Shown here piece after piece: positions 48,922 through 62,800 of a DNA stretch of 64,000 nt. The translations under genes and the position numbers were made by a program. The notes under the pieces were generated by a model that saw nothing but the letters and a program-made list of their open reading frames with translations, was not told the DNA's origin and did not search any database. This DNA is from Paramecium octaurelia (lineage: Eukaryota; Ciliophora; Oligohymenophorea; Peniculida; Parameciidae): NCBI GenBank assembly GCA_905182995.1, contig CAJJDP010000116.1:282684-346683 (forward strand), in the 5' to 3' direction. The stretch's first letter is position 1, and each line of letters starts with the position of its first letter.

Positions 48922-49329
48922 TAAACAAAATGAAATTATTAATATTCAATAATAATCATCTTTATTTGTTCGTTTATTTTATTTATGTTCAAGTCCAAAT
49001 AAAAGAAGCGATTAATGCACATATCACGTAAAATGCAATTCATACAAATTTTATGATAATTTTAAATTTTCATTTTTTCATTCTAATTAATTTATTAATA
49101 ATTTATAATAAAATAATTGTACTGGAACCAAAATAACTATTATAAAACTAGATCTACCAATTTATTAATATAGTTACAATTTAGAGACAACTTCCTCACC
49201 ATCAATCAAATTTGTAGCATTTCAGATAACCAAATTATTTTTTCGTAGCGTTAAGCTGGTCATGGTAGTTTATAAAATTATATTGAATTTATACAAATTA
49301 TATGATGCAAATTATATTATCATTTGTTA
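48922..49329. other. AT-rich spacer
   Basis: No gene is supported. It is the 3' flank of the TMBIM gene. Confidence 0.4.
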
Positions 49330-50293
49330 TCATTCATCTAATAAACACTCACAACAACCCCTTACGCACTTAGTCTTTGACTTTAGGATTGCATATAGTA
49401 TGCAACCAATAAAATATATCAGCATCACAGTAATATCTAAGTACAAATAGATTGCTCCTGAAAGATATTAATTTGTTTTAAGCGAAAACTTTCATAGTTA
49501 TTATAATAATACTTTGCCCGATATTATCAATTTTGTATCTATAACAACGAGGAATCCATGAATTATATGGAAAATAAAAGTAGTTATCAATAGTCCTATA
49601 TAATAAGGAGCAGTCAGGATAAACACAAATAACAGAAATATCATCACGCCAATTATTGACCACACCATCACTTAATAAATTATAAACCATTACAATTTAA
49701 ACGTAATTCATAATCTTTTCGGATTAATATTATAATTAAACATGTATAACATCCTAAGGACATTGAATACATATATAACAATATTATCCAATCTTATCCC
49801 GAATAGTAGCCATCTTGTAATAACATCGATAGAGGATAACCAAAAATGTAGCCTACTCCAGCGGTTAATACAAGATAAAGTATCAAATTTATAGGAAACT
49901 TTGAATTTATAAATTAATTACCTGTCTACCTTTGTGAAATACATATCCTGCTACCCCTATCAATATAGTAACAACTAAGGTTCCCAAATAAAGATTAGTA
50001 TTAAAGTAAACAGGCTCATAATCTTCCAATGTCTACCAATTTGTAAACAAAAATAAAAAAGTCATCAGATAAAAAATCGAAACCATTCCAATCAATAATG
50101 CATAGATTTTAATAAAAAATCGCATTATTTCCTCAAAAGATGCATATTTTTCGCCTTTTTACTTATACGCAGCTTGTCTCCAACCAATACCCCTCAAAGT
50201 ACCAAAAAAGGTATCAGGTCCGCCATAGTCTTCAAAAAATGCTACCATTGGAGAATCATCATATCCTTAATTGTTATCTGATACTTTAGACAT
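49330..50293 (-). CDS. TMBIM (Bax inhibitor-1/lifeguard) family membrane protein
   Basis: 297 residues with three introns of 23, 23 and 24 nt, all ending AAG. A cytosolic N-terminus of about 60 residues (FGTLRGIGWRQAAYKQKGE) leads into about seven membrane helices. The last section has the family's most conserved features: HGFLVVIDTKLIISGK corresponds to the YxxYDTQxIxGG loop, and GAIYLYLDITVMLIYFIGCI to the AALxLYLDIxNLF helix. These proteins form Ca2+ leak channels in ER or Golgi and dampen cell death. Family membership is well supported; the exact subfamily is not. Confidence 0.82.
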
Positions 50294-51003
50294 TATATAT
50301 GTATTTTTAATTATGAATTTTTTTAAGGAGAATTCAATTTATAAATAATTATAGGATACTGAAACAACCACGCAAATCTTTAGTAGTTTTTTAAATAAGA
50401 ATAATACTTAATTGTTTAAATTATTGATTATAGGAAATTTTTAAAGGTGATATCTCTGAATTTTGAGTAAATAATAAATACTTACTGAAAATTTAAAAAT
50501 TAATTATAAAGAAACTCAACCCTATTCAGATTATTTATATAATAAACATAATTATTAAGTAGTTCATTCAATTAAATAAGTTCTTCTGCATGTAACTTAT
50601 TCAGATTAATAAAAATATTTATTTATAAAATTATGAATTTCAGTTGGTCTATTTCACTCTTAATCGCACTTCAATATAATGATATGAAATAACGGATTCA
50701 ATATCTATAGCTTAATTATATAATTATGGAATCAAATTTAACAAAGTTCATCACAAATAGAATATATATTTTATTTTATTCAGGTATTATTTAACTCATT
50801 TTAAGTTTGATTAGCATATTTGATTAAAAATATCAAAGTTTTGCTTAAAATTAAATATGAATAATAGCATTCTTTTATAAAAATGCATTAGATCACCAGG
50901 AGAATCATGATTATTGGGACTAAAATAATACATGTGCAAACTCATATAAAATTAACAGTTACAAAATTAGAATAATTTTATTAGTTAATATTTATTGAAA
51001 TTA
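50294..51003. other. AT-rich intergenic region
   Basis: No supported gene. Very low GC, with many short TGA-limited frames. Confidence 0.45.
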
Positions 51004-51600
51004 ATGTTCTATAAACAAGTATTTCATAAATTGTCAAACTTGAATGCAAAATTAAATACGATTGTAGAGAAGAATCAAACAAATTATAGAATGAGTTTAA
51101 AGTTATTTGGCAAGCAGGCTGATGATAAAAATTTCGATGTCACTACTCTTAACTACTAGAAACTTAAGTGAAGAGTTTAATCGGAAGAAGGAAAGTTGCC
51201 GAATATAAAAAGTTAATAATAGTTTAAGGAAAGGTTATTATCCATTTATATATAAAATCTAATATTTTAGGAATTTACAAAACTTAAGGCAGTTAACTTT
51301 AATCTAAAGAATAAAAACATTGATGCATAAAATAAAATGCCGATATAAGAGTCAGGGTGTGCACAGACATCTAATTATCATTAAAAATAGTAAGCTACTC
51401 CATCATGAAATTAGTATTAAATCCAAACTATAAAGTTTTAAATAATAATAGAGATTCAAAAAGTAATAAAATCAATCTCTAATAATATCAACAAATATTT
51501 GCCAAAATTTTGCACTTTCGTCCAAAAATAGATATTTTTAAATACATAATTCTCGTTTTATTAGCAGTTCTTGACATGTAATAGAGTTGAAATAGAATCT
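51004..51600 (+). pseudogene. decayed gene, unknown
   Basis: From an ATG the plus strand reads well for about 55 codons (MSLKLFGKQADDKNFDVTTL), meets TGA, continues in the same frame with coding-like sequence (SEEGKLPNIKSQQQFKERLL; LKAVNFNLKNKNIDAQNKM), and later changes frame (KLVLNPNYKVLNNNRDSKSN). I could not place introns that remove these breaks. The original family is not recognised. Confidence 0.35.
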
Positions 51601-52438
51601 AATTAAAAAGTTGTATTCATAAAATACTGTAAAATACTAATTTTTAATTCTTATTTAACATCATAAGGTTGTTACCTATTATTCTTATCATAAAAATAAA
51701 TTTCAAATAATGTTTGCAGCAATAGTTAAAGTAATAATATATTATGATAAACAATCCAATCAAATTAAAATGATACACTAATGAGATGGTTAGAAATTTG
51801 ATGTTACAAAAAAAAAGCCTCTAATTTCCTCTCTAACAACTTTTATTCTCTGAAATTCCTTAGCTCCATTATAGAAAAAATAATAGCAAAATTATAAATA
51901 TAGTTTCTCTTATCTTTAATCTAACCCTAGTGAAGGGTATGCATTTATCTTTTTATTTTCTCTCTTCAAATTATCAATAATACCTAGTTCCTTATCAATA
52001 CTTATGGTGCTTCATTAATTTCCTATTCATCTCCATTCATCTTTCATTATTCCATTCCTAAATTATTTTCTATCTCTTACATCTACATGTCACTAGTAGA
52101 GTAGTGACTTCATTCAAAATTAAATCTTCTATTTCTTCTAACGATATCTATTAACAAGCTTTATAAATGTATTCATGCCTCTGAAAATATCAAAGTTTAC
52201 GATCTGTTTCTTATTTATAGTTGTGATTCTATAATACCTTAAATTTCTTTTCTGAACTGAATAAAAACTTTCTCAAAATTTGTCAATTAAATCTTTATCC
52301 CTAAATCTTATAATAAACACAACATTAGAATTTCAAACTTGAGAGTAATTATAAGATCTTTCTAAACAAATTTTGCAATTATATTTATTAGCAATAGGCA
52401 AAAAACTTATAAAATAAATAAATTATAATCTTTATATT
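51601..52438. other. AT-rich region with a possible RING-type remnant
   Basis: The minus strand near 52345-52400 reads NCKICLERSYNYSQV, the beginning of a RING-like CxxC motif, but the later cysteines and histidines do not follow in any frame. It is at best a fragment of a degraded E3-ligase-type gene. Confidence 0.25.
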
Positions 52439-54147
52439 TCATTTTACATTCTTCTTCTTTAAGTCCTTTTCCAACCATATACCAATCTTCTTACCCTTAT
52501 AATACTCCCCTTAATATGTGATTTAATAAAAATCTCTAAATCCCTCACTCAACTCAACCCATTTCCCAGTCTTTAACGAGCAGCCATTCTCATTATTTTC
52601 ATAAGATCCACCACCACTAAAATTTCTTTTGGAAATTTTACATTTTTTCATTTTTCCATCCATCATTATAAAACTTATAGTAAATATCCCATTAACCAAT
52701 TTTTTCACCTTAGTTATATTTACCTTAATAAGTGACTTACGAATACTCTCTAAATTCATCACTTAAATCTATCCAATTTCCAATCTTACATGAGCATCCG
52801 TTATTCTTAACGTCGTATTCTCCACCACCGAAACTACTTTTTATTTTTAGAATTACATCTATTCCTTATAACATATATCCCATCTACCTATTTTTTAACC
52901 ACACCTATATTAACCCTTGTATGTGACTTAGGAATCCTACTTAAATCTATCCCTCAACTCAATCCATATCCCAATTTTACGTGAACCTTTTTCCTCATCA
53001 TCCTCATATTAACCACCCCCACTAAATGTTTTTTATCAATATTTGATGTACATTAATTAAAATGGAGATCTGGTTTCCTCTCTCCAAAAAATATCCCATC
53101 TACCTGTTTTTTAACCATTTTTATATGGACCATTGTATGTGACTTAAGAATCCGATTTAAATGCATCACTCAACTCAATCCATCTTCCAATCTTATGTGA
53201 ACCTTTTTCATCATTGAAATTATATTAACCACCCCCACTAATTGTATATTATTTTATTACATTTATTAAAATGGCTACCTTCCTTCGTCTCTCCATAAAA
53301 TATCCCATCTGCCTACTTTTTACCCATTGTGATATTCTCCTGTAAAAATCACTTAGAAACCCAATTTAAACTAATCATCCAATTCATTCCACATTCCAAT
53401 TTTTATAGAATCTTGTTCCTCATTATCATCATATTCTCCACCACCACTAATTTATTTATTTAAGAAATACATCATTGAGAAGTTTTAAGTCCCTTTTTCT
53501 CTCCATAAAGTATTCCAAGTACCAACTTTCTTACCATTTTTATATTCTCCACTATATACTACTTATTTTAAATCATAGAATCCTTCACTTATATCAATCC
53601 ACATGCCATTCTTATTGCCATCCTCATTATAATAACCACCAGCACTAATTTGAATAATTAATAATACATTTAATTATTATTATATATAGATTTCCATGCT
53701 CCAATTTTTCTATCATTATGATATTCTCCAAATTCCAAAATTTATGCTTGGCTACTATTTTATTATTGGTGCTGCAAACCATTCTTCTTCCCCTTATTTA
53801 AGTAGTATCCTCCAACTTCTTATTCTAAATTAGCCATATTTTCAGGACTCTAAAAAAGGTCGGTTTTTTAATCTCTTCCATATTGATTATTTTACATTTC
53901 CATTATTTATCCATCTAATTTGCATCTAATGTTCTGTTCTTCATCGACTTAAATTTGATATTTAGAATTTCCATATTTTTATGATAAAGCAGCCTAATTG
54001 GCACCCTCATTTATTTAGTTGTCATTGTAAACATCATAATTTATAGCTTTAGACTAATCGATTTAATCTCTATTATCATAATTAAGTTCTGCCTTACATA
54101 TCATCTGATTTCATCTTCTTTGAGTCGTTGGAACAATTAATTCCCAT
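52439..54147 (-). CDS. MORN-like tandem-repeat protein with intron-bearing repeats (2)
   Basis: The preferred start, MGINCSNDSKK, predicts N-myristoylation and palmitoylation and is joined to the body by a 28-nt intron. A Q/N-rich N-terminal region of about 130 residues is followed by about six units: GGGxYxxxEEKGSxKIGxWIELSxxF, then QVxYxGEYKNGxKxGxWDxxW. Each GGG is preceded by a small intron (23-30 nt) at the same position as in the gene at 29.7-31.4 kb, but the second intron of that gene's unit is absent here. The last unit ends GIWLEKDLKKKNVK. It is related to, but diverged from, the earlier gene. The total intron number was not settled. Confidence 0.65.
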
Positions 54148-54794
54148 TTTATATAAATAGAAATAATTAAAAATAATTTAACAATCCTTTACAGTATGTT
54201 ATATATAATAAACTTTTTAGCATAACATAGCCAAATTTAGACAGGGAAGTGGATTTATTAATCTCTACTCTATAATTGATAGGAAAAATCAGATTTAATT
54301 TATCTACCTTAATATTTCTTCATAATACCTTTAGCAATAGAAACAGTTGATCAATTATAGGATTTATAATCTCCTCTTAGATTAATTCTGAACATATTTT
54401 TTTAGATCGATCACATTCTTTCAAGCTAAAATGACAGCTTTGTTCATGTATATAGTTAATTTATAATTAAATTATAATAATTTAACTCAATTATTAATTA
54501 TTTTTTTTTTGAATATTAATTAGTATTTAAAATATAAAACATCTTTTTCTTTTTGGGTTTATTTTAGCTTCTGTGCCATAATAATTAAATATCCAACATA
54601 AATTCAGTTGTTAAATACTTTTTTTGGATAAATAGGTCATCTACTAATTTTAATTTATGCCTACCCTTTTTAGAGTATAGTTCTTTATTATGAAATGTTT
54701 ACATTATTTAAATTATTTGCTTCAATATTTTGTTTAAGGTGTTGGAAAATTCTTCAAAGCCAAATTACATCAGAAAACTTTGATTCATCGCATT
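54148..54794. other. AT-rich divergent intergenic region
   Basis: Lies between the MORN-like gene and the WD40 gene. No gene is supported; the promoters of both should lie here. Confidence 0.4.
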
Positions 54795-55901
54795 ATGTTA
54801 GATGTTAAGAAAATATTATAAATAAAAATTGTTCTAGTTTTTGTTATGTTCGAACATAAAGATGGATAGTTTAAATCCAAAGAAATGTCATTCCAATATG
54901 AATTACTTCCTCATATAAATATACAACAATAAACGTGTTGGGCAGTTTCGATCAATTCTGATGATAAATTGTTACTCACAGGAGCTGAATCCAATATTAA
55001 TATCATGTAGTTCAAAGGTGGAGCAATAAAAAAGATTTAAACTATTTAAAAACATAAATCCTGGATAACTACTCTCAATTTCTTTAAGTAAATGCCTTTA
55101 TTTATATCTGGATCGTCAAGTGTTAAAATATGGTCATAAAATATATTATCAAATCCTAAATTTCTTTTAAAATTATGGGACCATTCCTAAAATATATAGT
55201 GTTTAGCACTTCGTAATAGTAATCCTTCAGTCATAATTACCGGTTCAAAAGACTGCAACATAAAGTTTTGGTGCTAAAAAGAAAATTAATGGTTTTGTTA
55301 ATAAACAATTCGAGAGCACTCCAATATTGTTACTGGATTATCTTTAAATCAAGAAGGAAACTCTTTAATTTCTTGTGGAGATGATAATCAAATCTTGATA
55401 ATAAAAAGTATAGATGATCAGAGATGGAATGTAGTTTAAAAAATACAGGCTCATGGAGTCAGATTATCTTTCATTTCTAAAGAGACCTTTGCTTTTTAAC
55501 CATGGTAGTCAGATAAACTAGAACTTTATACTTATGAACCGTAAGTAGGTTATTATAAGAAAAATAAGGAACTTGCAATTTCTGGATGTAAATAGTTCTG
55601 CACACATTTATTCCCATGCAGCTTTATAACTTCAAAGCAAATCTTACTCTCAAAAAATGGATACAATTTAAATTTAATCAAATTAAATACTTCCTCTTCA
55701 ATTCTTCATGGCAAATTAGAGTAAGCAATTGAATTCAATTATCCTAATAATTGGCTGGGGACAATATTTGGTACTATGAGTGAAAATGGAGACTTTCTAA
55801 TTACATGGGACAGCCAATCGAAGCAAATACAAATAAGAAAATACAAGGAAATTTATAAATAAAGGAGAAAATAAAATTCTTCAGTTTGCACAATATTTTG
55901 A
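54795..55901 (+). CDS. WD40-repeat protein
   Basis: 368 residues, uninterrupted; an alternative start at 54846 gives 351. Several WD-type blades are visible: CWAVSINSDDKLLLTGAESN, then WITTLNFFKQMPLFISGSSS with VKIWS, LALRNSNPSVIITGSKDCNI with KFW, and VTGLSLNQEGNSLISCGDDN. It ends with another blade, GTMSENGDFLITWDSQSKQI. This is a single seven-bladed propeller without other domains, so probably an adaptor. The partner is unknown. Confidence 0.75.
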
Positions 55902-57238
55902 TTATGATGTTTTGAAAGCAAATTAAACATTATTATACTTTAATATGGCCTTACTAGTTCTACTTTCTATAAACTTTATTGATTAGGGAGAGACATCTGA
56001 TGTAAATTTATCGTTAACAATTTTATAAATTGATCTTGGGTGGACAGATAAAACCATAGTCTAAAATTGAAAAAAATTACATTCAAATCACCATAAATTT
56101 TATTGAAGAACAGCTATAAAGAGTCATGTACACATCCTTCACTCTAATAACGTTTGAATAATACTGTTTATAATTCTTTCATTTTCTCATTACTATATTT
56201 ATGAAAAACTATCTCCTTAACATTTAATCTTTCCTTCTAATTCATAATAGAGATTTCATATTAAGAATTTCTGAAATTCTCAGTCTTTCTAATCTATTTT
56301 GTATTTAAATCAATCTTTATTAAATGTAGTTGGATTATTATAAAAAAATATAGAATATTGTCTTTTTATCATTCCTCTTTAGAATAGTCATGAAATTGTA
56401 AAATCTAGCTAAATCAATAAGCATATAATAATTCAGTTGATTGTGGCTTTTGATAATTTAAATAAGTCAAATTGGAATATAAATGATTCAACCAGAAAAT
56501 GTTTGCCAATCCTATTTTATAACCATATTAATTCAATAACTTCATGGATTAAAATAACACAATTTTATATTATTTTTCGGTACATTTTCACATTGATCTA
56601 AAATGAAGATTGAGATTATTTGATGATTTAAAATGCTGATAATAATGAGAGAAATTCAAAAACTGGGAGATAAAGATATATTAATATTATATATTAAATT
56701 CAGTTATTACTTATATTTGCAAAATTTTAAACAATCTATTGAAACATTCAAGATTTATCTTCCAGAATATAATCCAATACTGCTACTAACGAATATTTAC
56801 TTGATATAGCCTGAAATAAGTCTTTAAACAAAAGAAAAAACTCAAATTGGTTTAATTTAGACAAGGTTATTTTATTAGCAAAAGGTTGGATTTTCAGAAA
56901 TACATCTTGCTGAATTATAAATTAAATTTGAGCATTCTCTCTAGATTACATAATAGACTAGGCAGAAAATGATAAACGCAATCTGAAATTTGATTCTTAA
57001 TGAAAATTAAAATTCATTTTAATAAGTTATATAATTTAAATTATTTCTATTTGCTACATTACATAAATTACATTATTAAATTTAGACTAATTTAATGAAT
57101 GAAGGATCTAACTCATAAATCTGGAAATGTAGGGGCTTCTTTTAAAAAAGACATGTATCAATTTATTTTATTTTCTATGTGAGTGAAGATTGTATTACAA
57201 AAAAAAAATTATCTTCAATAATAATGTAAAATAATGTG
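55902..57238. other. AT-rich region with conflicting open frames, possibly a decayed minus-strand gene
   Basis: Frames on the minus strand look coding in pieces: from 57116, LHSLNQSKFNNVIYVMQQ and KLNQFEFFLLFKDLFQAISS for about 135 codons, and near 55950-56300, RLNVKEIVFHKYSNEKMKEL and RYQSEGCVHDSLQLFF. A plus-strand frame at 56633-56986 is also open. No intron set unites them and there are several in-frame TGAs. I cannot decide between a decayed gene and chance open frames in AT-rich DNA. Confidence 0.3.
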
Positions 57239-58532
57239 TTGTTCAATAAATGTTAATTTATAGGTAATTATTATAGCAGAATACATCCAATAATATATTG
57301 AAAATATTGAATTTATTTATCATTAATTAGGAATTAATGTATCAAAATAAGAAAAAATAATAAATTATTTAATTATTGATAATTAAATTCTATTTTTGTC
57401 TTCAAATAAATAGTACTTCTGTAGCAACCTTAGCTTTCTCTTTTTTGCACAAGAATATGAATATTTTAATTATTTTAGGGATTATTTGCTTTGCAAGAAC
57501 TATTGCAAGACATAAAATCAATAAATTCATGTGTATAAATCCTAAAGTAACTTTGTTTTCGTAAGAAACATAAACTTACTAAATTTCAAGATAAAAAAAT
57601 AAACTTAAACTAAAAACTGTTAATGTTGCTTCAATTAAAATTGAAATAATTCTATCCCATTTAGAGCATTACTTATATTTATATAATAAGTAACATTAAT
57701 ATAAACTACTGACAGAGAGTAGTAAGCATTGTAAAAACTACTAATCTTAGAATAAAATTAAAATAATATGGAAAAGCATAGTTCTGCACATATCTAAAGT
57801 CATAAATTTTATTCTTAACTTATCTTTGATATTTTTGTTATAAATATCATTGCATTATTTAAAAGATTGTAGTAAAAAGTAAATAAAATAGAGAAATATT
57901 AAACCCGCAAATATAGTGGTCAAAACACTTCTAATATTATCTATTTGATTGTAATGAAGTTGTAAAATAACCTTAAATATCAAGTCCCATGAATTTAAAT
58001 AAATTAATTCCCTAATTTAATCACAATTAGAAAGATATCTTAATTTAATTAATATTTTGATGCTCTTCCCTAAGTAAAGAATTACATTAATAACAGAAAT
58101 TAATATTCTTGAGATTTTTGTTCTAAGATGGTAAATAGCCTTTTTATAAATAAGCAGTTTTAATAATAAATTCTATATTCTTTTGATAAAATGAAGCATT
58201 GTTATCAAGCCAAGAAATTATAATATCTGTGGAAATATATTGGTAAAAAGATCGGCATCTATATTATATTCTTTAAATTTTCCACTTAAATCAAGACTTT
58301 TTTATTCTTTTCTTGTTATTAAATTTAAAAGATCTTCAATTTGAAAGAATTTTAAATATGAAGTAATCGATAACAAATCCTATGCTTAAAAATATATACT
58401 TAGGTTCTCAGGATACTCAACATTAATATATCTTAAGAACGATTGATATTATAGAATACTAAAAATTTCAACAACTACTGAACTTTCACCTGAAATTAAA
58501 GATATTACACATAAACAAATTGCTCCAATCAT
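57239..58532. repeat. exact 1,294-bp direct duplication, copy 1
   Basis: Identical to 58534-59827 at a constant offset of 1,295, with one N between. It is the third instance of the same pattern in this window. Confidence 0.9.
57402..58532 (-). pseudogene. truncated duplicate of the cysteine-rich protein 3 C-terminus
   Basis: The minus-strand membrane domain of cysteine-rich protein 3, including its stop, is repeated here and cut at the N. It is most likely an assembly artefact that would be counted as a false partial gene. Confidence 0.75.
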
Positions 58533-58533
58533 N
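58533..58533. other. single-N join between duplicated blocks
   Basis: One N between two exact 1,294-bp copies. Confidence 0.9.
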
Positions 58534-59827
58534 TTGTTCAATAAATGTTAATTTATAGGTAATTATTATAGCAGAATACATCCAATAATATATTGAAAAT
58601 ATTGAATTTATTTATCATTAATTAGGAATTAATGTATCAAAATAAGAAAAAATAATAAATTATTTAATTATTGATAATTAAATTCTATTTTTGTCTTCAA
58701 ATAAATAGTACTTCTGTAGCAACCTTAGCTTTCTCTTTTTTGCACAAGAATATGAATATTTTAATTATTTTAGGGATTATTTGCTTTGCAAGAACTATTG
58801 CAAGACATAAAATCAATAAATTCATGTGTATAAATCCTAAAGTAACTTTGTTTTCGTAAGAAACATAAACTTACTAAATTTCAAGATAAAAAAATAAACT
58901 TAAACTAAAAACTGTTAATGTTGCTTCAATTAAAATTGAAATAATTCTATCCCATTTAGAGCATTACTTATATTTATATAATAAGTAACATTAATATAAA
59001 CTACTGACAGAGAGTAGTAAGCATTGTAAAAACTACTAATCTTAGAATAAAATTAAAATAATATGGAAAAGCATAGTTCTGCACATATCTAAAGTCATAA
59101 ATTTTATTCTTAACTTATCTTTGATATTTTTGTTATAAATATCATTGCATTATTTAAAAGATTGTAGTAAAAAGTAAATAAAATAGAGAAATATTAAACC
59201 CGCAAATATAGTGGTCAAAACACTTCTAATATTATCTATTTGATTGTAATGAAGTTGTAAAATAACCTTAAATATCAAGTCCCATGAATTTAAATAAATT
59301 AATTCCCTAATTTAATCACAATTAGAAAGATATCTTAATTTAATTAATATTTTGATGCTCTTCCCTAAGTAAAGAATTACATTAATAACAGAAATTAATA
59401 TTCTTGAGATTTTTGTTCTAAGATGGTAAATAGCCTTTTTATAAATAAGCAGTTTTAATAATAAATTCTATATTCTTTTGATAAAATGAAGCATTGTTAT
59501 CAAGCCAAGAAATTATAATATCTGTGGAAATATATTGGTAAAAAGATCGGCATCTATATTATATTCTTTAAATTTTCCACTTAAATCAAGACTTTTTTAT
59601 TCTTTTCTTGTTATTAAATTTAAAAGATCTTCAATTTGAAAGAATTTTAAATATGAAGTAATCGATAACAAATCCTATGCTTAAAAATATATACTTAGGT
59701 TCTCAGGATACTCAACATTAATATATCTTAAGAACGATTGATATTATAGAATACTAAAAATTTCAACAACTACTGAACTTTCACCTGAAATTAAAGATAT
59801 TACACATAAACAAATTGCTCCAATCAT
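58534..59827. repeat. exact 1,294-bp direct duplication, copy 2
   Basis: Second copy of 57239-58532. The cysteine-rich gene 3 reading frame runs through it unbroken from upstream, so this copy carries the true C-terminus. Confidence 0.9.
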
Positions 59828-62800
59828 AAATGCTTTGTTTGATTATTATACTTTAATTGATGTTTATTTTATTGATTCAGAAATTACTTTTGGTATTTAA
59901 AGAGAAATAGATTAATTTTTAATTTGCAGAGGCTAATTATTTGAGTTAACAATTTCTTCATTTAGTGAAATTAAAAGAGTCGGTTTATTTAAAAGTTGTG
60001 TGAATATTTCAATTGTAACTTAATAATAAGCATATTAGAGATCAAAAGAAATAGCTTAAATTGGATTAACAGTAATGTTATAATCTTTGGGATCTAAATC
60101 ATTAATGCTTATATTGAAGGATTGTTTTTAATTTGTTTGGTCCCTAAATTTTATTTATTAGTCGAAACTAATGTCAACATATTATAGAGAAAAATATTAC
60201 TATTTAAAAGTCAGTTTCATGTTAGGTTATTTTGAGAAAGAGCATTCGGATTATCTACAGATTTCATTTCCATCTAAAATTGACTTTTTTGATCTAGGAT
60301 CATTACTATCAAAAGATTCATTAATAATCTTAGTAGCATTCTATTCATTCAAAATACAAAGTTTATTAATCAAGAGATAATCAATATTACATTCAAGGCA
60401 TATTCCTATTTCACAAAAAACACAATTTTAATTACACTAATACTAACAATTATGGCACCCATCAAATTAAGTTTCGTTTCCATCGTCACATTGCTCATCA
60501 TCAGCAATAATCCCATCTCCACAGATTGATTAACATTAGTCTTCTTACCAAACTGTTCCATAGGGACAAAATACTCTTAAGCATTTACCTTATTGGCATA
60601 TTTCACAATCTTGTTGGCATTAAAATTTGCATTCAAAACATCCATCAAATTGTTCATCATTTTAATCCTCACAATCTTCCAAGCCATTTATTAAAATTCC
60701 ATCTCCACAAATAGGTTAGCATTAATTAAAATTGATTGAAAATCCATTTTAACATTAAAAACACCATTGTAAATTACATTAGAGGCAATATGGTTAACAT
60801 TTAAACTAGCAATTCTAACATCCATCATCGATATCGTCGCACTACTCAGTTGTGAATGGAATCAAAATACCATCTCCACATTCTGGCTCGCATATATAAT
60901 TAGAATTAACAACATAACCTCTGATACAACCTTAGCATTTTCCAAATTGACAAGTAATACAATTGAAATCGCATTAAAATTTGCATAAATTGCAACCATC
61001 AAATGGTTTAGTATTATCATCTTCGCATTCTTCATTGATACCTAATTTATTATCTCCACACAAATCTATATCATTGTTCAAATAAAAATTTGAAATTATC
61101 AAATTTGATATGCAATCATTATTAAATAAATAAAACCCTTATACGCACAAATCACATTTCCCTATTATGCAGCTCATGCAATTGATATCACAAGTGGAAT
61201 AGCATTCGATATTATCATTGATCCTTTAGTTGTTTTAATCATAGCAAACTTCCTCTTCAACAACTATGCCATCTCCATATTAGGGGATACAATAAAATCC
61301 ATAATATCCGGAATCACATTCAATACAAGTTTAATTTAAGCAAACTTTACAATTCTTTATACATATTTTTGAATCCAAACTTAAAGTACAAGTTTTTTCA
61401 ATATTTTCCAAATGCGCTATATCTTCACATAATATACAATCATTCCCTATTTAAATTTTACAAAAATCAATCTGAATATCTGATTATATAAATTCTGTTT
61501 AACAAGTTTACAGAATAGGATTCATTTCAAACCCCACTTAGCAGATTTAGCACTTACCAAAAATGCAAATTTAGCAATTTATATCGCATTTGAATTTGTA
61601 ATTATTGACATATGATAGTAATTGATAGCCATCTTCGCAATCATAACAGACTCCTGAAATGCAATTAAGACATGAATCCTCACAAGTAAATTAACAGAAA
61701 TGGCATCCATCCTCAAAAATGATATTACCATCATCGCATTATTCATCATCTGTTACTATTCCGTCCCCACAAATTGAATAGCATAAATTATCTATTCTAT
61801 TATACCCTAAATTACAAGAGAGACAACCTTGTCCATTATTATCGCATGTTATACAAGAAGATTAACATTTAGGAATACAATTTTAACAGCCTCTATATGG
61901 TAATATAAAGCCATCTTCACAATCTTCGCCAACAACTGTAATTGAATCTCCGCAAACTGGAATACATATCTTATTAGAAGAGAGAAAATATGTTGGAGCA
62001 CAAACTTCACAGATATTATTAACACAACTTATACAAATAGCTATTGGTTAACATTAAAACTAGCATGAGCTGCTACAACCATCATAATTAGTTGTATTAC
62101 TATCATCACATTATTCTGAATAGAAACCGGAAGGATCTGTGACTACTAAACCATCTCCACAAATATTCTTGCAATAATACGAATTTGGAACAAAACCAGG
62201 AAATTCACAGCTTAAACAAGTCTTTGTAGTGTAATTGCAAGATGAACAACCAATTCTACAGTAATACATACAATCTTTGCATCCATCTGTTTCGGAAGAA
62301 TTTCCATCATCACATTATTCTGTTCCAACAATTAGTAAATCTCCACATCTTTCTTTACATTACCAAGGAGTGACTGTTGGATCAATATACCACCCCTCAG
62401 TAGCACATTCAAAACATTCCCCTTTAATACATTAAGTACATTAAGGCTAACATTAATACTAACAATTATAACATCCATCATATTAAATAGTATTGTCATC
62501 TTCACATTCTTCACTTCCAGTAATATATCCATCACCACAAATATCTGGACACGGTAAAGTAGTATTTTAGTCACAAGTTACACAATGAACTGGACATTGA
62601 TATTAACAATTATAACACAAATCATCAAAAACACTATTATCGTCTTCACATTATTCATATCCTTTTATTTATAAATCCCCACAAATAGGCTCACATACTC
62701 CTTATAGTAATTGAAATCCTAAATCACAAGAATTACATGTAAGTGTATGCCATATATATGAATCATTATTACATAATTTGTAACATTGACTGATGGAATC

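Noticed and set aside
56633-56986. Plus-strand 117-codon frame with TPR-like look
   Set aside because: A minus-strand frame over the same bases reads at least as well, and neither can be confirmed. Reported only as an unresolved region.
57337-60380. Long plus-strand open frames that first looked like a large decayed plus-strand membrane protein gene
   Set aside because: The minus strand reads as one continuous frame with the membrane domain of cysteine-rich protein 3, including a motif shared with protein 2. The plus frames are its complement.
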